From positions 1-34,429 of the IMG/VR virus record IMGVR_UViG_3300021964_000248: 34,429 nucleotides of DNA; one strand, 5' to 3'. The notes beneath the pieces are model-generated. The model was given only the letters and a program-made list of their open reading frames with translations, searched no databases and was not told where the DNA came from. The first letter of the stretch is position 1. The number at the start of each line of letters is the position of its first letter. The position numbers and the translations under genes are program-made. Of the stretch, positions 8,960-16,102 are shown one piece after another. This stretch comes from a virus.

Positions 8960-9214
8960 CTAGAAGCCGGTTTCGTCTAGGTATTCTCTGAGTTGGTTGA
9001 CGAGTTTGCCGAACTCTAACATGACCAGCATGATGGCGGCTGTGTCGCCGTCTGTCGCACGGTCGTAGACTTCTATCAGTTGTTTAGCGTCGTATACGGA
9101 GATTTCGAATTCGACTCCGAATCCTTCTTCGATTTCTTCTTCGATTTCGTCTAGCCGTTCGGACATTTCTTGCCAGTGTGGGTTGTCCTCCCAGCCGTCA
9201 TCTACATTGCCCAT
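8960..9214 (-). CDS. Small acidic protein of unknown function
   Basis: The protein has 84 residues from ATG 9214, and this start overlaps the upstream lysozyme-like gene by 13 bases. An open frame continues upstream but has no composition typical of a real protein there. Residues 12-35 are very rich in Glu and likely helical (EMSERLDEIEEEIEEGF). Residues 55-80 are also helical with hydrophobic positions. There are no cysteines, no membrane segment and no recognised family. It is the last protein gene of the leftward block before the tRNA. Confidence 0.7.
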   Translation of the reverse strand: MGNVDDGWEDNPHWQEMSERLDEIEEEIEEGFGVEFEISVYDAKQLIEVYDRATDGDTAAIMLVMLEFGKLVNQLREYLDETGF

Positions 9215-9585
9215 GGTGCTAGCCCTGATTTGGCGTACAAATAGGATGCGACGCAAATGTTTTTGACAGGGTTGAATCCGTCTGTATGGTGGCTGGTTTG
9301 GCAGTCGTTTTTGACGTTGCCCCACAGGTGGGGGCGAACGTCCATATCTTTCCAATGAATGTCGTTTAGTTGTAGCAGACCATACGATCCCGTGCCGGGA
9401 TCGTCGCCGTTGTGTGCGTCAGGTTGGCATCTTGATTCACGCCACGCAATGTAAGAGAACTTGTCTACCGGCATGTCATATAGGGCGAACACAGGTTCCC
9501 ACTCTGCGCATCGTTGTTGTTGAGCGTCGGGTGTGCTTTGGCATGTGGACAACGTATACAGTATTAGCCCTATGAGATATTTCAT
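9202..9585 (-). CDS. Secreted lysozyme / lytic transglycosylase-like protein
   Basis: The protein has 127 residues from ATG 9585, which overlaps the previous stop (TAATG). Residues 1-15 are a short hydrophobic export signal ending in LSTC, which might be a lipobox although Thr at -1 is not canonical. Residues 40-80 match the lysozyme/SLT-like fold: FSYIAWRESRCQPDAHN with catalytic Glu50, followed by GTGSYGLLQLNDIHW. Four further cysteines may form disulphides. It would act on peptidoglycan outside the membrane. It is encoded in the early/replication block, away from the endolysin, so a role in envelope alteration or as a virion-carried enzyme is also possible. Confidence 0.78.
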   Translation of the reverse strand: MKYLIGLILYTLSTCQSTPDAQQQRCAEWEPVFALYDMPVDKFSYIAWRESRCQPDAHNGDDPGTGSYGLLQLNDIHWKDMDVRPHLWGNVKNDCQTSHHTDGFNPVKNICVASYLYAKSGLAPWAM

Positions 9586-9809
9586 TACGGCCAGTCCGCT
9601 TCCCACGCCATCTTCTCTAACCATCTGTAGAAGGCATCTTCATAGTAGACGGAGTGGGTGAAGTGTGCTTCGGCAGTGCTGTCTATAGCCCATTCTGCAC
9701 GGGCGTTGGCGCACTCTAGGCTGTCCTCAAATTCTTCTTCCAGCAGGTGCGGTTCTAGTTCGGCTGGGCCTTTGCCCACGCTATCTAGGTACTGTTGGTA
9801 GCGGTTCAT
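9585..9809 (-). CDS. Small acidic hypothetical protein
   Basis: This protein has 74 residues and is rich in Glu, Ala, Tyr and Trp, with no cysteine cluster, membrane segment or known motif. A good Shine-Dalgarno (AAGGAGG) precedes ATG 9809, inside the end of the upstream 54-residue gene, whose stop overlaps this start (ATGA). I do not recognise the family. Confidence 0.7.
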   Translation of the reverse strand: MNRYQQYLDSVGKGPAELEPHLLEEEFEDSLECANARAEWAIDSTAEAHFTHSVYYEDAFYRWLEKMAWEADWP

Positions 9810-9970
9810 TGTTCCCTCCTTGTGATGATCACGGTATCCAATGGGATACCGTTGACATGTTCACCGTATCCTACTTCCACATTATAGTTTCTTAGGTGCC
9901 GTCTGAATAGTTCTGCGACACTGTGGGTTTCTACTTCAAAGTCGAACGCCAATCGTACTTGTCTAGCCAC
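9806..9970 (-). CDS. Small hypothetical protein, 54 residues, GTG start
   Basis: This short gene starts with GTG 9970, preceded by AAGGAGG about eight bases upstream within the end of the DUF1599 gene. It reads M-A-R-Q-V-R-L-A-F-D-F-E-V-E-T-H-S-V, then an Arg-rich helix, and ends with TVIITRREQ. It fills exactly the space between two genes and overlaps the next start by ATGA. These facts, with the strong Shine-Dalgarno, support it as real. The opening resembles the 33-residue product at 19068-19169. The function is unknown. Confidence 0.72.
   Translation of the reverse strand: MARQVRLAFDFEVETHSVAELFRRHLRNYNVEVGYGEHVNGIPLDTVIITRREQ
9831..9852 (-). promoter_or_regulatory. Perfect 9-bp hairpin before a ribosome binding site
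   Basis: ACGGTATCC and its exact complement are separated by four bases. On the minus-strand mRNA it sits at the end of the 54-residue gene, about ten bases ahead of the AAGGAGG that serves the gene at 9585-9809. It could tune translation of that gene. No U-tract follows, so it is not a terminator. Confidence 0.5.
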
Positions 9971-9971
9971 A

Positions 9972-10487
9972 CTAGGCCACCTCCTTCAGCCCCATTCGGA
10001 ACGATCCTGCTTCCAACATGCAGGCGATACATGAGTAGCCCACAATGTCGATCCATGAATCTTTCAACGATTCGTTTGCTGGTTGTGCGCCACGGTCAGT
10101 CAAATTGTTGATGCGTTCAATTTTGTCGGACAGTCTGACGGCAACACCGACAACACCGAAACGGTTGATGTTGCCATGCCCGTAGTCTCTCTGTTTGGCT
10201 ACCAGAATGTCGTGCATGTCCTCCGGGTCCCACTGCCCGTTCCACTTCAGGGTGCAGGCCGCATGATGCCCAGCCAACTTGATCAAACTATACAGGCCGC
10301 TAGTGTCGGACTCTGACCTGACCTTGGTAGCCAATGTCAGTCCGATGGCTTGCATCGCACGGGGCGAATACTCACGGTCCACACTGATCGTGTCCAGATA
10401 GTTTACTTCGAACTCGGCGGCATCTTCCCAGCATGAGAACTTACCCAACGGACGTTCCATGTCCCACTCAATCTCTGTTAGTTTCAC
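9972..10487 (-). CDS. DUF1599 / nucleotide-modification-associated domain protein
   Basis: This 171-residue protein starts with GTG 10487, with GGGAG upstream inside the previous gene. The C-terminal half carries the family pattern: LVAKQRDYGHGNINRFGVVGVAVRLSDKIERINNL, then NESLKDSWIDIVGYSCIACML. The family is often found in phages and was proposed to be linked to modified nucleotides or nucleotide hydrolysis; its exact reaction is not established. The N-terminal 80 residues are not recognised. It lies in the DNA module next to a sigma-like protein and the RusA resolvase, which fits a role in the DNA precursor pool. Confidence 0.85.
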   Translation of the reverse strand: MKLTEIEWDMERPLGKFSCWEDAAEFEVNYLDTISVDREYSPRAMQAIGLTLATKVRSESDTSGLYSLIKLAGHHAACTLKWNGQWDPEDMHDILVAKQRDYGHGNINRFGVVGVAVRLSDKIERINNLTDRGAQPANESLKDSWIDIVGYSCIACMLEAGSFRMGLKEVA

Positions 10488-10800
10488 CTAGTTTCTCCCT
10501 GATGGTTGGATGGCGTAACAATTTCACTTGCAGGCACGCCAATGCTTTCTGCACAGCATACCATGCTACTGACTTGGAACTGTATTCCATGATTTCCGTG
10601 ATCTCGTTGTACGTTTTACGTTCAAAGAAATGTAACTGAAGTAACATCCGGTCTGTCTCCGCCAGATTGTTTACCTCTTGATTGACGATATCTATGATGG
10701 ACCAGTTGGTTTCATTGTCGATGATGTCCGCCTCGGCGAGCATCATCATTTGTTCTATGAACGATGACGGTTCAACCGGGGTAATCTCCGGGATTATCAC
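10468..10800 (-). CDS. Sigma-region-4-like helix-turn-helix protein
   Basis: The protein has 110 residues. Residues 46-94 (LAETDRMLLQLHFFERKTYNEITEIMEYSSKSVAWYAVQKALACLQVKL) have the layout of RNA polymerase sigma factor region 4: a helix with 'R.lL.L.ff...ty.eIaeim', a turn, and a recognition helix ending 'al..Lr..L'. Residues 1-45 are acidic and not recognised; a full region 2 is missing. It may be a small phage sigma factor, a transcription co-factor or a terminase-like HTH protein. It overlaps both neighbours within the DNA module. The only unassigned promoter type in the genome (TAGAACG) makes it the obvious candidate regulator, but this is inference. Confidence 0.75.
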   Translation of the reverse strand: MIIPEITPVEPSSFIEQMMMLAEADIIDNETNWSIIDIVNQEVNNLAETDRMLLQLHFFERKTYNEITEIMEYSSKSVAWYAVQKALACLQVKLLRHPTIREKLGETNRD

Positions 10801-11165
10801 CGTTTCTCACCCCGAACAATCATCACGCATTTGTCGTCAATAAATGCGACACCGTTCAAACCGTCCAACAACAACTTCAAATAGTTGTCGGTATCACCAC
10901 GCAACTTAGATGTATGTGCCTCCTCCAACGGGCTGATAGTTACTTCTGTTTCCGATGTGCGGAACACTGCTTCGATCATCACAGGCCCGCCATAGAACGG
11001 GCCACGCAACTTCTCGTACAGTGCCGCAATATACGCTTCGGCTTCCAACGTGCGTGCCGGTGTAAACACACGGCCACGCCTACCTAGACGGGGACGGCCT
11101 TTGACTGTTGGCCGCTGGTCAACGGTGAACGTGAACGGACGCTTATTACTTTTTCTTCGTGGCAT
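10797..11165 (-). CDS. rusA: RusA-family Holliday junction resolvase
   Basis: This 122-residue endonuclease cuts four-way DNA junctions formed during replication and recombination, clearing branches before packaging. The family features are visible: KGRPRLGRRGRVFTPART near residues 22-39, the acidic metal-binding set GDTDNYLKLLLDGLNG (Asp91, Asp93, and Asp101 on the following helix) and FIDDKCV (Asp110, Asp111). Length is normal for the family. It overlaps the upstream nuclease gene by about 20 bases and ends in a four-base overlap with the sigma-like gene. Confidence 0.92.
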   Translation of the reverse strand: MPRRKSNKRPFTFTVDQRPTVKGRPRLGRRGRVFTPARTLEAEAYIAALYEKLRGPFYGGPVMIEAVFRTSETEVTISPLEEAHTSKLRGDTDNYLKLLLDGLNGVAFIDDKCVMIVRGEKR

Positions 11166-11661
11166 TAGACTTGATATAACCTACTAGGAAGTCGAACGAT
11201 TCCAACTGATCCTTGTCTGCCATATACCAAGTATCATAGATGCCTCGCACACGGTCAAACTTTTTCTCCGCTGTCCAGTTCGGTTCATCATATCCCATAA
11301 TCACCAGCATATCTCCGGTGATTTGACTGATGTTTACTACGGCAAGGGGTGTCGGCTTGTGGCCTTTCCAACTTGAAACAGTCTCAACAAAAACTGTCGG
11401 ATAAGGAAAACTATCAGGGTCGTCATCGAAATCTAGATTTCGTGATTTGACTTCGATGACATCACCGTTAGCCAAAACAATGTCAGGCGATCCCGCATAT
11501 TTCTTTTGACGTTCCTCAAAATCTGAATCACATTCCACCTCTGTTTCAAACGTGCATTTGATCTTATGGCGACGCAACGCTTCGCCAACAATAACTTCAT
11601 GGGCGCGACCAATCTTCAGTTCCCTGAAGAATATGTCGTCACTGAACGGCGGCTTTTTCAC
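11146..11661 (-). CDS. PD-(D/E)XK nuclease-like protein
   Basis: This 171-residue protein carries GSPDIVLANGDVIEVKSRN at about residues 57-75. This is the PD...(D/E)XK core with Asp60, Glu70 and Lys72 on two adjacent strands. A helix before it holds Glu22 and Glu27, and conserved aromatic positions follow. It is likely a DNA endonuclease acting in recombination or in degrading host DNA, between the RusA resolvase and the primase. The exact subfamily is not recognised. The start ATG overlaps the primase stop by four bases. Confidence 0.78.
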   Translation of the reverse strand: MKKPPFSDDIFFRELKIGRAHEVIVGEALRRHKIKCTFETEVECDSDFEERQKKYAGSPDIVLANGDVIEVKSRNLDFDDDPDSFPYPTVFVETVSSWKGHKPTPLAVVNISQITGDMLVIMGYDEPNWTAEKKFDRVRGIYDTWYMADKDQLESFDFLVGYIKSNATKKK

Positions 11662-12551
11662 TGGTACACCCTAACTACAATCTTGTCTAGTTCGATATCA
11701 CCATCCGCACGCTCATGGAATTTACCCCAACGGCGGTCAGCGTCACGGATAACTATACCACATTGCGATGGGGACATGCCGGAATCACGACACACGTAAG
11801 CCAACCTGACCAGTGTGCGTGACCGGTCATGCCCCGGCAACGGACCGTCACGCCAGATCACATAACCTAAACCGTTGACCTCACGCAAACTGGATGCCAA
11901 ATCTAGATCAGGGTCACCCGTGTCGATCACGACATGCTGATGCACAGGCGGCTGATACATGCCAGCGATACGGTCCACCAGATCAGGGTCGTTCGCTGTT
12001 GCTGTTGCTTCACCTAGGAACTGGACTAACGGGATCGGTTGTCCGTCACGGTCAATGATGACACGCCGAGCAGGCGTGTCATTCATGCCACCGAAATATG
12101 GTAGCCGAACATAGTTGCCGTACTTGGTGAGCGACACATCGGTTTGTTTCGGGTTGACTTCACGGGGGTCCATACCGGCAACCTGATGCGCAACCAACTG
12201 CATGTTCCGCATAGATTCGGCGGAGACAGGCGACGATACAAATATCCACACGTGGTAGCCTTTGGATCGGGACCGTTCCACCCATGAGGTGATACCGGCG
12301 GATTGTAACGTGTCTTGCAACAGTAGTGCTTGGCTGTGATCTTCGATGTCGATGTCGGTGCATCCCCACGCACAGATAACTTCGGTGCGTGTCGGGACGG
12401 CAGGGTAGATACCGATGCCGGACACGCCGGTCAGGTGGTCACGCCAATGCTCATCCGTCAGCGTTGACTTGACGCATCTGCCTTCGTCGTGTCCGTATAC
12501 GTCGCCTCGGCCACGGAACAGACGGACGAATGTATCGACGGTCGGGTTCAT
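11658..12551 (-). CDS. Archaeo-eukaryotic primase (AEP) domain protein, possible primase-polymerase
   Basis: The 297-residue protein has the three AEP motifs. Motif I is CTDIDIED (Asp66, Asp68), the metal-binding pair. Motif II is SRSKGYHVWIF (His100). A third is PKQTDVSLTKYGNYVRLPY (residues 134-152), as in TOTE-type primases. The last 80 residues form a helical domain. It would synthesise primers for the phage fork and, as some relatives do, may extend DNA. It lies six bases from the helicase gene, the expected partner. No replicative DNA polymerase is encoded in this genome, so its polymerase ability matters. I see no zinc ribbon. Confidence 0.85.
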   Translation of the reverse strand: MNPTVDTFVRLFRGRGDVYGHDEGRCVKSTLTDEHWRDHLTGVSGIGIYPAVPTRTEVICAWGCTDIDIEDHSQALLLQDTLQSAGITSWVERSRSKGYHVWIFVSSPVSAESMRNMQLVAHQVAGMDPREVNPKQTDVSLTKYGNYVRLPYFGGMNDTPARRVIIDRDGQPIPLVQFLGEATATANDPDLVDRIAGMYQPPVHQHVVIDTGDPDLDLASSLREVNGLGYVIWRDGPLPGHDRSRTLVRLAYVCRDSGMSPSQCGIVIRDADRRWGKFHERADGDIELDKIVVRVYQ

Positions 12552-12557
12552 GGCATG

Positions 12558-13655
12558 TCACCAGTCGGCCAGCACCATGCTGTAGTCGTTGTCGCTGTCA
12601 TCGGTTTCAACCTTGACATTTTCTGCGGTCATGCTGGGGGGCACCGGACCGGCCAGCCGTAGCAGGCGGCCGGTACCGGCCTCAATCTCGTAGTCCATGT
12701 CGTCCAACAGGTGTGCGTCCTGCCGTTTACATTTCACTAGGTTGATCGTGACCGTGTTCTCATGTAACTGTGCGTCATATCTGAGCATGTCCAACCGTTC
12801 CAGTAGACGTTCAGAGGCGGACGACTTGTCCAGTTTCTCAACGATATCCCTGATCTGGCCTTCGATCTCAAACTTTTTGCGTCGCACACCGACGATATGT
12901 GACGCTTGCTGTTCGCCACCGTATGCACCGGACGAGATTGTTTGCTTCTTGCCGTCCGCACCTGCGGTGCGTGACGACTGGTGCAGAACAATCAACGGTA
13001 TGTTGTGTCGTTTGCCGAACGCTTTGATCGTGTTCGCTTTGGCGGGCACCGTTTCTTCACCGCATGACAACAACTCCAAATAGTCGAACACCATCAACGC
13101 TGGCTTACCCAAATAGGTGTCCACTTCGATCAAAGACTTTTCCATGTCGCTCAGGTTCATGAACTGATCGAACACTGCTAGGTTCGGGAACCATTCACGG
13201 GCTGTCGTTTCCAACATCTCCAACCCTGCCTTGTCGTTATCAGAAATCATCTGTTCCAACTGCTTGCCGGGAACCTTGTGCACCAGACACGCCAACTTGA
13301 TCAGCGTCAACGTGCGTGGCTCATCAGGACAGAAATAGACGACAACTTTGTCACGGTTAGCCACAAGAATTTGTAGCAGGAACAATGTCTTGCCGGAGTG
13401 GGAGAACCCGTTGATCAAACACATTTCGCCGGGGGCCACACCACGAACCTGCATGTCTAGATCGTTGAACCCGAAATAGATTCGTTCGTCAGGGTGCTGT
13501 GCCCAATGCACATAGTCCGGTACCGCATCAGCCAACGGCTTATACAGTGACGGCTTGTCGGCAGGTTTAGTTTTGCCGGTGGACGAATCGGGCGGGGAGA
13601 TTGACTCTCCCCGCCCTACCGCCGCCCACCTATCGGAGAGCGTCTGTTCGTCCAT
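12558..13655 (-). CDS. Replicative helicase / RecA-fold ATPase (DnaB-like)
   Basis: The protein has 365 residues. Residues 60-300 form a RecA-type ATPase: Walker A GFSHSGKT (83-90), a Glu-containing strand YFCPDEP (108-114), Walker B ALMVFDYLELL (Asp191) and a sensor segment PLIVLHQSSR (220-229) as in DnaB and T7 gp4 helicase domains. The first 45 residues are low-complexity. No primase domain is fused; the AEP primase comes from the next gene. It would unwind the phage DNA as a hexamer. A KaiC/RadA-like ATPase is the alternative, but the primase neighbour favours helicase. Confidence 0.85.
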   Translation of the reverse strand: MDEQTLSDRWAAVGRGESISPPDSSTGKTKPADKPSLYKPLADAVPDYVHWAQHPDERIYFGFNDLDMQVRGVAPGEMCLINGFSHSGKTLFLLQILVANRDKVVVYFCPDEPRTLTLIKLACLVHKVPGKQLEQMISDNDKAGLEMLETTAREWFPNLAVFDQFMNLSDMEKSLIEVDTYLGKPALMVFDYLELLSCGEETVPAKANTIKAFGKRHNIPLIVLHQSSRTAGADGKKQTISSGAYGGEQQASHIVGVRRKKFEIEGQIRDIVEKLDKSSASERLLERLDMLRYDAQLHENTVTINLVKCKRQDAHLLDDMDYEIEAGTGRLLRLAGPVPPSMTAENVKVETDDSDNDYSMVLADW

Positions 13656-13658
13656 CGG

Positions 13659-14126
13659 TCACCGAGGCGGCCAGAAGGCTACGTCGTCACCCTTGGCGTT
13701 CTTCGTGCCGTCAGCCGCCTTGAACCACGGGCGACGGGGATTCTGTGCCAGACCATCACGGTTATCATAGATGGCGGACACACCGGCCTTGGCGCAAGCG
13801 GCAGGCAACCAGTCAGGCAGAGGGCCGTGCTGGGTGCCCTTGATCTGAATGTTGAAGGTGCTGTTGGTTGGTGCCTGCTCGGCACCGGGGAACGCCTGCT
13901 GAACCAGTGACATGGGGTCCGACAGAGCAACCTCAGGGGTGGAGGTCGGAACGGTCGCTGGTCCGGCAGGTTGAGCGTGAGCCGACATGATGCCGTCCAG
14001 AACTGCGTCGAAAGCGACAGCCCAGTTAGCGATGTTGGCGGTAATGTCTCCACCGTCAGGCACAAGGTCGGCCGCAATCTTTGCGGCCACCTGAGTGATG
14101 ATGGATTGGTCTTTAGTGATTGTCAT
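13659..14126 (-). CDS. Possible ssDNA-associated replication protein (unrecognised family)
   Basis: The protein has 155 residues from ATG 14126, with AGGAGG six bases upstream; a longer open frame upstream is non-coding leader. Residues 1-48 are helical. Residues 49-95 are Pro/Ala/Thr-rich and probably flexible. The C-terminal 55 residues form a conserved-looking part: PLPDWLPAACAKAGVSAIYDNRDGLAQNPRRPWFKAADG. I have the impression of similar tails in other phage replication-module proteins but cannot name the family. Position between a nuclease and the helicase, plus its own strong promoter and structured leader, suggests a protein needed in quantity, such as a ssDNA-binding protein. This is inference. 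Confidence 0.7.
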   Translation of the reverse strand: MTITKDQSIITQVAAKIAADLVPDGGDITANIANWAVAFDAVLDGIMSAHAQPAGPATVPTSTPEVALSDPMSLVQQAFPGAEQAPTNSTFNIQIKGTQHGPLPDWLPAACAKAGVSAIYDNRDGLAQNPRRPWFKAADGTKNAKGDDVAFWPPR

Positions 14127-14129
14127 GTT

Positions 14130-14145
14130 GCATCCTCCTAGATGC
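14130..14145 (-). promoter_or_regulatory. Shine-Dalgarno held in a hairpin
   Basis: On the minus-strand mRNA, GCATC and GATGC pair around a six-base segment that includes most of the AGGAGG serving the gene at 13659-14126. It is a small stem (5 bp) but could slow ribosome access. Confidence 0.45.
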
Positions 14146-14167
14146 TTGTTGTTGTTTGGAGAAAGGT

Positions 14168-14232
14168 GTCGGGGACGGGCCGTCGGGACAGAAAGGAATA
14201 AGATACCGACGGTGGAGGAACCCGTCCCCGAC
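14168..14232 (-). promoter_or_regulatory. Large nested stem-loop in a 5' leader
   Basis: Two inverted repeats are nested. The outer arms are 12 bp (14168-14179 with 14221-14232) and the inner arms 7 bp (14180-14186 with 14206-14212). On the minus transcript the outer stem begins within a few bases of the start predicted from the promoter at 14242-14271. No U-tract follows, so a 5' stabilising structure, protein-binding site or attenuator is likelier than a terminator. Confidence 0.75.
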
Positions 14233-14241
14233 TGGGGGGAA

Positions 14242-14271
14242 ATCATACAGTGCTAGTTGCGGGACTGTCAA
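14242..14271 (-). promoter_or_regulatory. Sigma-70-type promoter
   Basis: On the minus strand TTGACA (14266-14271) is followed after 18 bases by TATGAT (14242-14247). It lies over the end of the Cas4-like gene and would start transcription near 14235, just ahead of the stem-loop leader and the gene at 13659-14126. Confidence 0.75.
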
Positions 14272-15109
14272 CCACCATGTCGTCGCTGGCTGTGATGTGC
14301 GCTCCACGACACACACTGTACCACGGACACCACTTCTGTGAACACAAGAAATGGTTGTCGTTCATGAACAGATCACCGGCAGAGAACATGGCGTTCACCG
14401 CACCCACGGTCTGGCGTGCCAGCCAGCCGTGATGATTCGATGTCCGTCGAACGGTCGTGATGTGACCGGAAGATTTCTCTGACCTGATGACCACACCGAA
14501 GTTGAATAAATATTCATCACGTTGTTGCTGTTGTGCCAGCATCATCGTATACATCGAAGCCTGAACAGACTGAAGTTGCTTTTCACGGGCAGAGTATTTC
14601 CGCTTAGCAGTTTTCCAATCCCACAACGTGCCGTCCGGTGCCAGATAGTCGGCGGTGCCTTCCATGAAAATGCTGTAACCGTTGATCGCAAACTCGTTTA
14701 ACGGGAACTGAAACTTCTTTTCAATCTCCCCTCCACGGGGAACGTGAGGGGAGATATCACGAACCCATGCCGAAACCATAGATTCCAATAAGGCATAGAC
14801 AGTCTCATTGGACCAATCCTGAGTAACCAGAATATTCAGACCGATCTCATGATGATAGGAACCCATACCATTATCAATAGCCATAGCGATCAGGTCATGG
14901 CCAACTGTCTCCGCATAACCATCCTGAGGGCCATCCCGAAGGATGGTTTCAATAGCAGTATGGAACGCTGTACCCAACGCAGTTTCGCTAGAACCACGCC
15001 GCATCTGTGGCAGGGTGATAGCATACTTGCCACGACGGGGACAGATCAGCGTGTCACCCAGCCATGACTGGCGGACAAACACCTGCTTGTTTTCGTGATC
15101 GGCTCTCAT
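14243..15109 (-). CDS. Cas4/AddB-like PD-(D/E)XK exonuclease with iron-sulphur cysteines
   Basis: The 288-residue protein has His50 in ALGTAFHTAIE, Asp154 in MEGTADYLAPDG, and Asp164/Lys166 in LWDWKTAKRK, followed by LQSVQASMY (Gln183). This is the RecB/Cas4-type nuclease order. One cysteine near the N-terminus (Cys23, LICPRR) and three near the C-terminus (Cys256, Cys261, Cys267) fit the split [4Fe-4S] site of Cas4 and AddB. It likely processes DNA ends in phage recombination or degrades host DNA. No cas1, cas2 or CRISPR repeats are near, so a role in spacer acquisition is not supported. Confidence 0.88.
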   Translation of the reverse strand: MRADHENKQVFVRQSWLGDTLICPRRGKYAITLPQMRRGSSETALGTAFHTAIETILRDGPQDGYAETVGHDLIAMAIDNGMGSYHHEIGLNILVTQDWSNETVYALLESMVSAWVRDISPHVPRGGEIEKKFQFPLNEFAINGYSIFMEGTADYLAPDGTLWDWKTAKRKYSAREKQLQSVQASMYTMMLAQQQQRDEYLFNFGVVIRSEKSSGHITTVRRTSNHHGWLARQTVGAVNAMFSAGDLFMNDNHFLCSQKWCPWYSVCRGAHITASDDMVVDSPATSTV

Positions 15110-15864
15110 GATTCTCCTCTGATTTTCTCTAGGGCACGACTGACCTGCTTAGATCGTGTTGACATCGACACCTCAGGGAAGGTGTGCTTGTGCCATGCTG
15201 TGATCATATCACGGTCAACGTCAGGGTTGTCGGACACGTAACGTTCCAGCACATTCTTCGGGCTATCAGGGTCATCGCCGTTGCGGTACTGGTGGACACG
15301 AAACGTGCCACCCAACAAACCATAAACAATATCGCCCGACCTGCCCTTGTCAGGATTCAGCCCGTACTTGTGGGCAAACTTGTTGTGACCCAAACTGTTA
15401 CGGGCATCACCCTGCATCTCCACCAAAGTGTCACGATCCCAGTCCGGAGTCAAACGTTTAAACAGAATACAATCACGGAACTCCTCAACGCTGATGTTCA
15501 GCATGTCCAACACATCCAGAATGTTAGCGTCCGGCGAATCCCTATAGGTATCTTCGATCACCATACGGATACGTTTCCAATAGGAAGGCAACGTTTCATT
15601 ACCGGCACGTTCCATCAACCGTGGACGCACAGTGCGAATACTGGTGACCGAACCACGATGAGCGTCATATCCGTACAACAGTTTCTCAAAGAACTGTAGC
15701 AGGTTGTCAGGTTCCCACGGGCCAGCCAAATCAAAAATGTTACAAATGCTTTGACCTCCCCACAACTCTGCTACCGATCGGACATTCACTGGTGTTGGCG
15801 TTGTGATAACAACGTCACACAAACAATCCTCAGGATGTTCCTCCACCCCACACTGATCAACCAC
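15106..15864 (-). CDS. Hypothetical protein of the DNA module, 252 residues
   Basis: I do not recognise this family. The N-terminus holds four cysteines and a histidine (C5, H10, C14, C16; C41 further on), a possible metal site. Residues 75-150 are helical, with a stretch ILDVLDMLNISVEEFRDCILFKRL that could be a helix-turn-helix. The C-terminus is basic (STRSKQVSRALEKIRGES) and may bind nucleic acid. Its stop overlaps the Cas4-like start by four bases (ATGA). Its start lies within the end of the upstream gene, so all three are co-translated. A DNA-binding or regulatory role is possible but unproven. Confidence 0.7.
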   Translation of the reverse strand: MVDQCGVEEHPEDCLCDVVITTPTPVNVRSVAELWGGQSICNIFDLAGPWEPDNLLQFFEKLLYGYDAHRGSVTSIRTVRPRLMERAGNETLPSYWKRIRMVIEDTYRDSPDANILDVLDMLNISVEEFRDCILFKRLTPDWDRDTLVEMQGDARNSLGHNKFAHKYGLNPDKGRSGDIVYGLLGGTFRVHQYRNGDDPDSPKNVLERYVSDNPDVDRDMITAWHKHTFPEVSMSTRSKQVSRALEKIRGES

Positions 15865-16102
15865 TATTGTTTGCCTCCATCTTGCGCAAAACTTGAGCCT
15901 GCCTTTTACTTATCCAACCCTGATGTTTGATCTGTCTCAGCACAGATTTACAGAAAGTGTTGTCAGGAAACATCTCACATATCTGACGGTACTTCCTTAA
16001 AGTTAACTGTTCGATTTTGCGTTCATGTTCCAACGCCTCATTGCTACGATCTAAACGGTAGGGCGTGACACGCCCACCGTCAGACCAATCCATCTTGCCC
16101 AT
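15857..16102 (-). CDS. Small basic protein, possibly DNA-binding
   Basis: The protein has 81 residues from ATG 16102, which has GGAGG six bases upstream; the frame is open to 16129 but that part overlaps the zinc-ribbon gene. Residues 30-75 are helical and rich in Lys, Arg and Gln (LRKYRQICEMFPDNTFCKSVLRQIKHQGWISKRQAQVLRKM). The layout of the last helices, 'GWISKRQAQVLRKM', is often seen in small phage and bacterial proteins related to DNA-replication accessory factors. The function is not known. Confidence 0.7.
   Translation of the reverse strand: MGKMDWSDGGRVTPYRLDRSNEALEHERKIEQLTLRKYRQICEMFPDNTFCKSVLRQIKHQGWISKRQAQVLRKMEANNSG

Noticed and set aside
14243-15109. Cas4-like gene as part of a CRISPR system
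   Set aside because: No cas1/cas2, no other cas genes and no repeat-spacer array anywhere in the window; Cas4/AddB-like nucleases are frequent in phage recombination modules.
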